From positions 1-57,841 of the forward strand of contig NZ_JAYMFI010000032.1 in NCBI RefSeq assembly GCF_035830635.1: a stretch of 57,841 bases of DNA, in the 5' to 3' direction. The notes beneath the pieces are model-generated. The model saw nothing but the letters and a program-made list of their open reading frames with translations. It was not told the DNA's origin and searched no databases. Positions 45,072-52,313 of this stretch are shown piece after piece (the first letter of the stretch is position 1; each line of letters opens with the position of its first letter). This DNA is from Adlercreutzia shanghongiae (GTDB lineage: Bacteria; Actinomycetota; Coriobacteriia; Coriobacteriales; Eggerthellaceae). Position numbers and translations under genes: made by a program.

Positions 45072-45587
45072 TCAATTGTCCAGCAATTGCTTTTGGAGCT
45101 TATGACACCCACAGGTGCAGCCGGCAGCATGCTCCTCGTTTTCTATCAAGCTGCCCGTGACTCCCGCAACGTCAACAACTTCAAGGTCGAACTCGAGGTC
45201 TCTTCCAGCAAACTCATGGTTGAAATCAAACGCTATCTCGTCCTCATCCACAGAAAGAACCCTCGCTCTTTTCCGCTCTCCGTCGATATCGAGTACGATG
45301 TACTCGCCTACGGGAAGTTGCTCGGCGGACGGAAACCCCGCTCGCGGCACGTTCTCAATCAGCGATTCATCGTAGTTTCCGTAGGCTTCTGCTGCGGGAA
45401 TGCGCACCGTGCGACGTTCGTGCGGATTAAGCTCGCACACCGCTTTCTCAAGACCGCTGATTACGGTTCCCGAGCCAATGACGAACTCGAGCGGAGTGCC
45501 CCCGTGCGCCTCCGAGCTATCGAACACCGTACCGTCATCGAGCCGCCCCACGTACTGCACCCGCACTCTGCATCCTGCATCAATCAT
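45072..45587 (-). CDS. FKBP-type isomerase, SlyD-like, Cys/His tail
   Basis: This 171-aa protein has FKBP halves VRVQYVGRLDDGTVFDSSEA and IAFDFNHEFAGRDLEFDLEVVDV around an insert-in-flap domain. It then has a tail CTCGCHK with closely spaced Cys/His, like the metal-binding tails of SlyD. Start ATG 45587 has GAGG 6 nt upstream and overlaps the preceding stop; GTG 45599 is an alternative. It is the last gene of the Mo-enzyme operon. SlyD-type proteins assist metalloenzyme maturation, so a role in folding or metal handling for the operon's enzymes is plausible (inference). Confidence 0.88.
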   Translation of the reverse strand: MIDAGCRVRVQYVGRLDDGTVFDSSEAHGGTPLEFVIGSGTVISGLEKAVCELNPHERRTVRIPAAEAYGNYDESLIENVPRAGFPSAEQLPVGEYIVLDIDGERKRARVLSVDEDEIAFDFNHEFAGRDLEFDLEVVDVAGVTGSLIENEEHAAGCTCGCHKLQKQLLDN

Positions 45588-45930
45588 TGTTCGCCTCACT
45601 TGCGTTCGGGGGTTTTACCTCTCGTGTAGACGAGATGGCTCCTGTCAAGAGATTTCTCCACCGTCCCTGCTCGAGCCGGAAGAGCGCCTTCAATTCGATG
45701 TGGCCGCCATGGGTCGCACTGCCCAAATAGCGCACCACTCCCTCGGACAAAGGGCCCTCCGGAACCCAGGTTCCGTCAGACCCATAGGAGCGAAGAGTCG
45801 TTCCGTCTTGAGCGGTGAGCGTAAGACTGCTCCAATCGATAGACGCAATCGGCAACGCTTTTAAAGAGCGGGGGCCTCCGGTAGGAGCCGGTTGAGCCAC
45901 GCGCTTCCCGCCTGAATCTCGCCGGCTCAC
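45580..45930 (-). CDS. hypothetical protein in transhydroxylase operon
   Basis: This ~116-aa product starts at GTG 45930, which overlaps the stop of the VOC gene (GTGA), and ends overlapping the next gene. The C-terminal ~80 residues look beta-rich (IDWSSLTLTAQDGTTLRSYG, then GHIELKALFRLEQGRW). No signal peptide or Cys. I do not recognise a family. The tight overlaps on both sides support a real, translationally coupled gene. Confidence 0.55.
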   Translation of the reverse strand: MSRRDSGGKRVAQPAPTGGPRSLKALPIASIDWSSLTLTAQDGTTLRSYGSDGTWVPEGPLSEGVVRYLGSATHGGHIELKALFRLEQGRWRNLLTGAISSTREVKPPNASEANND

Positions 45931-46466
45931 TTTCCCATGAGGGCGCTGATGGGAATGAGCGCCGGGCCGGCAGGGTCGGCCTGGTCGTGCAGCCCCTTGA
46001 CCGTTTCCCACAAACGATCGTTGGGAGTGCAGAGCTCGATGTACTGGCCGAGCTCCTTGCGGGCATCGACATAGGCAATGTTCTGACCGCTGCCGCTTTG
46101 CAGAAGCATAGCCACCGACATACCGGCATCAACCAAATCGGCGACTGCCACATCGACATCGTCGACATACACGCAGAAATGGTGCAGCCCGAAACGGCCC
46201 ATCTCGTGATAGGGGTCGGGGCCCGGCGTGGAGATCTCGATGAGCTCGATCTGGATGTCGTCCATATGGCCCAAAGCGGTGCGAATATCGAGCGGGACCT
46301 TCTCGCCGCGCACATCGCAGGCATCGAAATGGGTGACTCCGCTGTCCAGGAAGGGGCCGACGCCCATGGCCTCGTGCATCAGCTCGGCCGATTCCTCGAT
46401 GCTTTCCACGTAGTAGCCCAGCTGCTTGACGCCATGGCGGTCGAAGAGCTCTTTGGCGCTTGTCAT
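45927..46466 (-). CDS. cytoplasmic VOC (glyoxalase-fold) protein
   Basis: This 179-aa protein has two beta-alpha-beta-beta-beta modules: VKQLGYYVESIEESAELMHEAMG and FGLHHFCVYVDDVDVAVADLVDAG. Candidate metal ligands are Gln in KQLGYYV, Glu in IQIELIE, His in LHHFCVYV and Glu in QYIELC, the layout of glyoxalase I or methylmalonyl-CoA epimerase-like enzymes. No export signal. As the host is an anaerobe, an isomerase, epimerase or lyase role is likelier than ring-cleavage dioxygenation. The substrate may be the aromatic handled by the Mo enzyme. Confidence 0.85.
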   Translation of the reverse strand: MTSAKELFDRHGVKQLGYYVESIEESAELMHEAMGVGPFLDSGVTHFDACDVRGEKVPLDIRTALGHMDDIQIELIEISTPGPDPYHEMGRFGLHHFCVYVDDVDVAVADLVDAGMSVAMLLQSGSGQNIAYVDARKELGQYIELCTPNDRLWETVKGLHDQADPAGPALIPISALMGK

Positions 46467-46487
46467 TGTTCTCACCTTTCCTTTGCG

Positions 46488-46742
46488 TTAGGCGCGAGGC
46501 GGCTTGGGAGCGCTCGGTGCTGCCGGGGGCTTCGGCGCGCCCGGAGCCGCGGGAGCTGCGGGAGCTGCGGGAGCTGCGGGAGCCTTTATGGCAGAGTCGA
46601 GCTTCGCCTGATCGGCGTCGAAATCAACCTTCTGCTCTTCCAGCTCCGTGCCGCACTGGGGACAAACCGTGTCAATCGGCCGCGCCTGGGCGCCGCAGGA
46701 CGGACAGGTTTTCATCTGAATTTCAGCAGGTCTGAAGCACAT
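46488..46742 (-). CDS. zinc-ribbon protein with Ala-Pro tail
   Basis: This 84-aa protein has one zinc ribbon (MKTCPSCGAQARPIDTVCPQCGTEL: two CxxC pairs). An acidic linker and a low-complexity tail of (A-P-A)n and KPP repeats follow, the latter coded by GGGAGCTGC tandem units. ATG 46742 is chosen for GGAG 8 nt upstream. It sits between the two VOC genes. A protein-interaction or adaptor role is plausible; no enzyme activity is suggested. Confidence 0.7.
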   Translation of the reverse strand: MCFRPAEIQMKTCPSCGAQARPIDTVCPQCGTELEEQKVDFDADQAKLDSAIKAPAAPAAPAAPAAPGAPKPPAAPSAPKPPRA

Positions 46743-46839
46743 GCTTTCTTCTCCTTCTCTCTCGGTCCAAAGGCGCGCCGTAAAGTGCCCCTTAGGCGCG
46801 CCTTTGAGGCATTCTAAGTTCCAGCGGGCCAAGGCCTTA

Positions 46840-47691
46840 TTAGGCGCCGATCTCCCTAAAGAGGTCGGTCTCTCCATCCCAGTCGACCATCGACCCAATC
46901 ACCAAATCGTGGAACGCCGTCGCGCCCTCGGTAACGAGCTGCACCATGGCGCCGAACTGCTCGCGCATGTCGATGACCACGAAGGCAGGCTTGCTCGCGC
47001 GGGCGCGCACCTCCTCTTCGTCCGCGCCGGCGGCGCGGGCCTTCTCGAGCGATTTCTCCAAATCCGAGTATCCGATGGTAATCACGGGAATGTCGAGGAC
47101 TTCGCAGGCCTCGAGCGCCTGCTCCATATCCTCCACGAACACATGGACGTGGTTGAGCCCCATGGCCTCCATGTCGTTGTACTCGGTGAACATCGTGGGC
47201 GCGTCGCCGACCTGCTGCACCACCTCGATCGTATGAGAGCCCCATCCGCCGTAGCAGGCCTCGAACTTGAGGTCGGAGCAATCCACCTCCTCGCCCCGGT
47301 AAATCAGCCTTCCGAAGGTATTGGTGGTATGGTAGAAGGGACCGGAGCCGAACAGGTCGTGGTGGTTCTGCGCGAAGGCCTTCCAATCGGGCGCGTAGAA
47401 GCCGATCTGATGGACGAAGTCGCGGCCCTTGAAGTAATCCTTAAGGTCTCCCTCGTAGGTGCTTTGCAGACGGTCGGCTGCGTTTGTGTTCACCACATCG
47501 CCTGCGGCCGTAACAGTCACCTCGCGCATCTCAGCGCCGGGCTTCTCCGTTCCCGTCGCGGCCAAGTCCTCGCCGCTCGGCGCCTCATCGGAAGCCGCGG
47601 GGGCCGCGCATCCCGTCAGCGCTGCCGCGCCCATGAGGGCAGCGGTCGTCCCAACGGCAAGAAACTCGCGGCGATCTACCGTCTTTTTCAT
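46840..47691 (-). CDS. TAT lipoprotein with VOC domain
   Basis: This 283-aa protein has a twin-arginine motif VDRREFLAVG, a lipobox LTGC (Cys28) and an acidic linker. A two-module VOC fold follows: FVHQIGFYAPDWKAFAQNHHDLFG and LNHVHVFVEDMEQALEACEVL. Candidate metal ligands are His (VHQIGFY), Glu (HTIEVVQQ), His (LNHVHVFV) and Gln (AMVQLV). Export in folded form and anchoring outside the membrane are unusual for VOC proteins, which are mostly cytoplasmic. It lies in the same operon as the transhydroxylase-like enzyme. It may bind or isomerise the substrate before uptake (inference). Confidence 0.85.
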   Translation of the reverse strand: MKKTVDRREFLAVGTTAALMGAAALTGCAAPAASDEAPSGEDLAATGTEKPGAEMREVTVTAAGDVVNTNAADRLQSTYEGDLKDYFKGRDFVHQIGFYAPDWKAFAQNHHDLFGSGPFYHTTNTFGRLIYRGEEVDCSDLKFEACYGGWGSHTIEVVQQVGDAPTMFTEYNDMEAMGLNHVHVFVEDMEQALEACEVLDIPVITIGYSDLEKSLEKARAAGADEEEVRARASKPAFVVIDMREQFGAMVQLVTEGATAFHDLVIGSMVDWDGETDLFREIGA

Positions 47692-47779
47692 AGTACTCGT
47701 CCTTCCCCTCCTTGAGGCTGCCTTTCTCCTGGCAAACCTCGGAATTTAGTTGATGTGCAACAGCGCATTTAAGCGCCTT

Positions 47780-47819
47780 GCGCCGGGCCGGCCGGTCGTG
47801 CTCGAGCCCGGCCCGGCGC
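47780..47819 (-). terminator. intercistronic hairpin
   Basis: A 10-bp stem GCGCCGGGCC/GGCCCGGCGC with a 20-nt loop lies in the 136-nt gap between the Fe-S subunit gene and the VOC lipoprotein gene. There is no U-run, so it is more likely a partial terminator or mRNA-stabilising element that sets unequal expression. Confidence 0.5.
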
Positions 47820-47827
47820 GATCCTGG

Positions 47828-48631
47828 CTAGACGAGGGCTATATCCCCCAGGCCCTTGTCCTCGGAAACCGTGCTCGTCTGGATCGTCTTCTTCTTGCCG
47901 CCGGCCTCGATGGTCACCGTCCAGTCGGCATCGGGAAGGTCGCGGAGCCAGAAGTCGCCCCAGCTGTCCGTCGTCGCAAAGTACGTCCCCGCCTCGCCGG
48001 CCGCCGTGACGGTCGCGCCCTCGACGATCTCGTCCTCCGCGGGATCGAAGACCGTGCCGGCGATGAACTTCTTGGGGAGGCCGCGGTAGAACACGCGCGG
48101 CTTCGTGCCGTACTCCGGGTGGAGGACCTCCTCGGTGCCGTCGAGGCCGAGCTCTTCCTCCTCGCCGAACAGGATGACGTCGACGTGGCAGTTGTCGACG
48201 CAGCGGGGAACCTTGATGGGCTCGTCGCCGTCCAGGAGATGGGCGCACCCGGTGCACTTCTGGGGGATGTTGAGCTCCTCGTTCCAGTACACGGCGTGGT
48301 AGGGGCAGGCGTCCACGATCTGGCGCTGGCCCTTGGCCTTCGCGGGGTCGATCAGCACCAGGCCGTCCTCGCGGCGGTACACGGCGCCGTCCTTGGCGAC
48401 GGCCATGCAGGGGGCGTTTCCGCAGTGGTTGCACATGGTGGGGACGTAGCTCACCTTCACATGGGGCTTGTGCCCGCGCTCGTACTGGTTCACCTTGCAC
48501 CAGAACTGCCCGACCTCCGGCTGCGGGGCGGCGTACTCGCCCCAATCGTTCCCGCAGTGCTCGTCCTTGCAGCCGATCTGGCAATCGTGGCAGCCCACGC
48601 AGTTCTTGACGTTGATGAGAAATGCCTTCAT
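47828..48631 (-). CDS. transhydroxylase-like Fe-S small subunit
   Basis: This 267-aa protein has Cys groups for three [4Fe-4S] clusters: CVGCHDCQIGC (residues 11-21), MCNHCGNAPC with CPYHAVYW, and CTGCAHL with CVDNC. From about residue 180 follows a beta-sandwich domain of the Cna-B/transthyretin type (FIAGTVFDPAEDEIVEGATVTAAG). That combination and length match the small subunit of pyrogallol-phloroglucinol transhydroxylase and set it apart from ordinary DmsB-like subunits. No signal peptide. It is 26 nt after the Mo subunit gene, with AGAGGA upstream. Confidence 0.88.
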   Translation of the reverse strand: MKAFLINVKNCVGCHDCQIGCKDEHCGNDWGEYAAPQPEVGQFWCKVNQYERGHKPHVKVSYVPTMCNHCGNAPCMAVAKDGAVYRREDGLVLIDPAKAKGQRQIVDACPYHAVYWNEELNIPQKCTGCAHLLDGDEPIKVPRCVDNCHVDVILFGEEEELGLDGTEEVLHPEYGTKPRVFYRGLPKKFIAGTVFDPAEDEIVEGATVTAAGEAGTYFATTDSWGDFWLRDLPDADWTVTIEAGGKKKTIQTSTVSEDKGLGDIALV

Positions 48632-48657
48632 CGTTATCCTCTCTCGCTGGGGACGGT

Positions 48658-51300
48658 CTACTCGACGACCCAGGACTTGTAGTTAATGCCGATGGCCGGG
48701 TCGTAATCGCGGTCGAAGCAGTCCGGATAGGCCTTCTTCCAGCCCTCGTACTCCTCGTCGGTCACCTTGGCGACCTCGGTGAGGTAGCCCGTCACGACGA
48801 AGCCCTTGCAGTGCTGCGACACCGTCGCCTGGGGCGCGATGAGGTTGATGGCGCCGCCGCGGTCGAGGTGCGGCGCGATGGGGTCGACGCGGCTCCCCTT
48901 GTGGACCATGACCGAGCCGGGCATGACGCGCTCGGAGACGCGGGCGCCCAGGAGCACCGTGCCGCGGTCGTTGAAGATCTTGACGATGTCGCCGTCCGCG
49001 ATCCCGCGCGCCTCGGCGTCCTCGGGGGCGATCCAGAGCGGCTCGTACTGGTAGCCGTCCTTGCCGCGCACCTTGCAGGTCTCGATCTCGCGGAACCACT
49101 TGATGTCGTCGCCCTGGACATGGACGCGGAAGCGGGCGGGGCTGGCGGTCACCAGCAGCGGGTACTCCTTGCAGCGCTCGCCCCAGAGGCTCTCGTCGTG
49201 GGTCCACCCCTCGCTCGCCGGCCCGCCGACGAGCCACTTCGCCATGGGCGTGCGCTCCTTGTCGTCCGGGAAGTGCTCGGCGAGCGCGTCGGACCAGAAC
49301 TCGAGCTTGCCCGTCGGCGTGTCGAGCGGGTTGGCCACCGGGTCGTCGTAGAAGGGGCGCATGCCGGCGGGCAGGTCCTTCCAGGCGGGGTCGATCTGCG
49401 GGAAGTAGTAGCCCTTGTCCTTGAAGTCCTCCCAGGAGATCTCCGAGCCGAGCTCGGACTGGTCGAAGCCGAACTTCAGCCACTCGTCCTGGGTCATGCC
49501 CAGATCGATCTGGTCGCGCACGCCGAAGCGCTCGCCGACCTTGCAGGCGATCTCGAAGTCGGAGTAGGACTCGCCCACGCGCTCGCAGGCCGGGGGCGTC
49601 AGGCCGCTGCGGCGCAGGGCCACGGACATGCCGGCGCCCATGGAGTCGTTGTCCTCCAGGCAGGTGGTGACCGGCAGGACCAAGTCGGCGAACAGGGAGT
49701 CGTTCTCCAGCCACTGGTGGTTGGTGATGAAGCACTCGACCTCGGGGGAGCGGATGGCGTCCTGGAACGTGAAGCCGCCGTTCCAGCAGTTCATGTTGCA
49801 GGGCTTCTCCGACCACAGCAGGTGGATCTTCGCGCCGCCCTTGTCGGCCGGGGCCGGGTAGTTGAACTCCTGGAACTGCTCGGAGGTCTCCACGTAGACG
49901 ATACAGGGGCTGCCCCACCATTTCACCTTTCCGTTGTTGATGGCGTTGGCGACCTCGGTGCGCGGAAGGGACTGGACCGTCGGGTAGAACATGCGGCACT
50001 GGTTGATGGAGCTGAAGGGCGCCGTCGTCGAGCGGGCGATCTTCTCCTTGGCCACGACCATGGCGTTCAGGTGGAGCTGCTGGACGCCCGGCTTGCCCAG
50101 GCCCTGCATGGCCAGCTTGTAGGCGCCGGTGCGTCCCGCCTCGTGGGAATAGGGCACCTTCACCGCACCCGAGCTGAAATGGCAGTGCGAGGCGGTTTTC
50201 CTGCCCACGTTGCGCGCGTAGGCCTTGATGGTGTGGGCCGGCACGCCGCAGCGCTCGGCGGCCCACTGGGGAGTCTTGGCGACGCCCTCTTCATCCTCGC
50301 CCAGCACGTACGCCCTGAGCTTGTCGAAGTACACCGTATGGGTCTCGACGTACTCCTTGTCGTAGAGCCCCTCGGTAATCCAGACGTACATGACGCCGAA
50401 GTCGAAGGCGGAGTCCGTGGCCGGCAGGATGGGGATCCACTTCATCGTCTCGTGGCAGGCCGCGGTGTAGTTGCAGAAGGGGTCCACGACGACGAACTCC
50501 TTGCCCAGCTCCTCCCAGTACTTGAGAAGACGGGAGAGGAACTGGCTGCCGTAGTTCTGGGTGAGCTCCCAGTCGCCGGCGTCGAAGCAGACGAGGTCGG
50601 AGTACTCGGTGATGTCCTTGATGACGTTCCAGGAGTTGTAGCCGGTCTGGACAGGCGCGCACATGCCGAGGCCCTTGTTGGAGCCGGAGCCCCACACGTG
50701 CTTGGCGCCCCAATACCAGCCCTCCACCGAGTCGGGGGTGCGGGTCTCGCGAGTGTAGCCGCCCAGCTTGCTCATGAGGTTCGCGTGCATGCCGCCGCCG
50801 GCGTGGAGGTCCTTCGACTCGCGATGGCCGTCCTCGCCCACGCACAGCACGCTGAAGGGTCCGTAGGACTCGATCACGCGGGACAGCTCGGCCTCGATGA
50901 TGTCGATGGCCTCGTCCCACGAGATGCGCTCGAACTTCGAGATGCCGCGGTTCTGAGTATTGCGCTCGCCGTCGGGGTTCCAGTCGACGCGCTTCAGCGG
51001 AAACTGCACGCGGTTCTTCGAGTAGACGCGGTTCTTGTACGCCAGCGAGAAGTAGTTCGGCGCGCCCTTCATAGCGGGCCTGAACGTCTTCCCGTCCTTC
51101 TCCAGCTCCCACATGGACGGGGCGAGCTCCTCGGCCGTGTAGCGCTCGTCCATGCGGTACGGGCGAATACGAACGATCTTGCCATCTCGTGCGTCGACGG
51201 CGGTCATCTCACCGCCCATGCCGCCGCAGCCAATGCTTTGGATGGTCGTCTCGTCAGTGCCCTTGTAGGCCTCGACGATTGTCGGCATGCCATTGCCCAT
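48658..51300 (-). CDS. transhydroxylase-like molybdopterin large subunit
   Basis: This ~880-aa DMSO-reductase-family enzyme lacks the N-terminal Cys motif for a [4Fe-4S] cluster (only one Cys in SIGCGGMGG) and any TAT signal. GEDGHRESKD and TRTPDSVEGWYWG supply His, Asp and Ser at positions consistent with the active-site His144, Asp174 and Mo-ligand Ser175 of Pelobacter pyrogallol transhydroxylase. Those residue numbers are from memory. The C-terminal molybdopterin-binding beta-barrel (RFRVHVQGDD... to GGAINLIAPQATVSQHC) is complete. ATG 51300 has AGGAG 7 nt upstream; a longer frame to 51354 lacks one. It probably acts on polyhydroxylated aromatics in the cytoplasm. A catechol dehydroxylase activity is the main alternative. 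Confidence 0.88.
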   Translation of the reverse strand: MGNGMPTIVEAYKGTDETTIQSIGCGGMGGEMTAVDARDGKIVRIRPYRMDERYTAEELAPSMWELEKDGKTFRPAMKGAPNYFSLAYKNRVYSKNRVQFPLKRVDWNPDGERNTQNRGISKFERISWDEAIDIIEAELSRVIESYGPFSVLCVGEDGHRESKDLHAGGGMHANLMSKLGGYTRETRTPDSVEGWYWGAKHVWGSGSNKGLGMCAPVQTGYNSWNVIKDITEYSDLVCFDAGDWELTQNYGSQFLSRLLKYWEELGKEFVVVDPFCNYTAACHETMKWIPILPATDSAFDFGVMYVWITEGLYDKEYVETHTVYFDKLRAYVLGEDEEGVAKTPQWAAERCGVPAHTIKAYARNVGRKTASHCHFSSGAVKVPYSHEAGRTGAYKLAMQGLGKPGVQQLHLNAMVVAKEKIARSTTAPFSSINQCRMFYPTVQSLPRTEVANAINNGKVKWWGSPCIVYVETSEQFQEFNYPAPADKGGAKIHLLWSEKPCNMNCWNGGFTFQDAIRSPEVECFITNHQWLENDSLFADLVLPVTTCLEDNDSMGAGMSVALRRSGLTPPACERVGESYSDFEIACKVGERFGVRDQIDLGMTQDEWLKFGFDQSELGSEISWEDFKDKGYYFPQIDPAWKDLPAGMRPFYDDPVANPLDTPTGKLEFWSDALAEHFPDDKERTPMAKWLVGGPASEGWTHDESLWGERCKEYPLLVTASPARFRVHVQGDDIKWFREIETCKVRGKDGYQYEPLWIAPEDAEARGIADGDIVKIFNDRGTVLLGARVSERVMPGSVMVHKGSRVDPIAPHLDRGGAINLIAPQATVSQHCKGFVVTGYLTEVAKVTDEEYEGWKKAYPDCFDRDYDPAIGINYKSWVVE

Positions 51301-51538
51301 CTGCCTTCTCCTCTCTCTCGCTTTCGCGATTTGGCGTAGAAGGAGGTTCGACATCAGGCAGACGCCGCCCCCTTCCCCTGACCATTACTATGCGGGGTCG
51401 CGAAGGCAGCATTCAACTGGCAGTATTTCTGCTCAGTCATCATTTTCATCACAGGAGGCAACGTTGTTCAAAACCGTCAAACATATAACGCATCTGTAAG
51501 TATGCGTCTTACAGATTTGTCTTTTGTCGGAATGCGAA
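51301..51538. promoter_or_regulatory. promoter region of the transhydroxylase operon
   Basis: The 238 bp between the Mo gene start and the convergent-side end of the TetR gene are AT-rich near 51420-51530. CATCTGTAAG-TATGCG-TCTTACAGATT at about 51490-51516 holds an inverted ATCTGTAAG/CTTACAGAT pair (9-bp arms), a good candidate operator for the neighbouring TetR protein. No gene is visible. Confidence 0.55.
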
Positions 51539-52120
51539 TTAGGGCATGCGATTAAGCCAAAACGGCGTCATGACCTGACTATAGAGCGCCGTTATCTCCT
51601 CTACACTCATATCGAATCCCGATGATATCCACCGCTGCATAAGCATGGCCTGAGACGAGCCGAAAATAAAGGCAGCATAGTCAATCTCTTTGGCCGTGCC
51701 AGCATAACCGAGGCTCCCCATCAGATCGACGTTGAAAATACAAATAGCATTTGTCACTACCTGCACAAACACATCGTTACTACCCGTGAGCGACGTGACG
51801 AGGCGCGCATAAAACTCACGATTGTCGTAGACGCCTTGATACATTTTCCCTAAGAGACGCTCGGTTATCTGGGGAATATCCATGCGCTCTTTAAGCGAGA
51901 AGAGGGCATGGGCGTCTTCGAGCGGCTTTATGGCGTCCTGATAGAACAAAGACGCCACCACCGCTTCTTTGTTGGCGAAGTACTCGTAAAAGGTATGGCG
52001 GGATATGCGCGCAAGCTCCGCAATATCGGTCACGGAAATCGAGCGGTACCCTTTCTGCGCAATCAGCTGTTTAAAGCTCTGCTCGACTGCCTTTCGGATA
52101 TCGGAGGGAGTGTCTTTCAT
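51539..52120 (-). CDS. TetR-family transcriptional regulator
   Basis: This 193-aa protein has the N-terminal TetR helix-turn-helix (YRSISVTDIAELARISRHTFYEYFANKEAVVASLF, about residues 25-59) and an all-helical ligand-binding C-terminal domain. It lies directly upstream of the transhydroxylase operon on the same strand, with a 9-bp inverted repeat in between. It is therefore the likely local regulator, responding to an aromatic or related ligand (inference). AT-richer than the operon it precedes. Confidence 0.9.
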   Translation of the reverse strand: MKDTPSDIRKAVEQSFKQLIAQKGYRSISVTDIAELARISRHTFYEYFANKEAVVASLFYQDAIKPLEDAHALFSLKERMDIPQITERLLGKMYQGVYDNREFYARLVTSLTGSNDVFVQVVTNAICIFNVDLMGSLGYAGTAKEIDYAAFIFGSSQAMLMQRWISSGFDMSVEEITALYSQVMTPFWLNRMP

Positions 52121-52245
52121 TGGTTCCCCTATCTGCGCGAAGCCCCCGCTTGTCTGTTTGAGCGCAAGCTAGCCCTCATTCTATCACGCAGCCGACGCTT
52201 GCCGTCGTAACGTACATCGTCTTCTCTCATCGCCAATACCCCGGC

Positions 52246-52282
52246 AAAAGCACGGCTCTCGATCTCAATAAGACCGAGAGCC
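52246..52282 (-). terminator. terminator after flavoprotein 4
   Basis: GGCTCTCG/CGAGAGCC, an 8-bp stem with further pairing in the 13-nt loop, lies about 30 nt after the flavoprotein 4 stop and is followed by GTGCTTTTG on the minus strand. Confidence 0.6.
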
Positions 52283-52313
52283 GCAAATAGGGAGGGCGTT
52301 TTAAACAAGAGCG

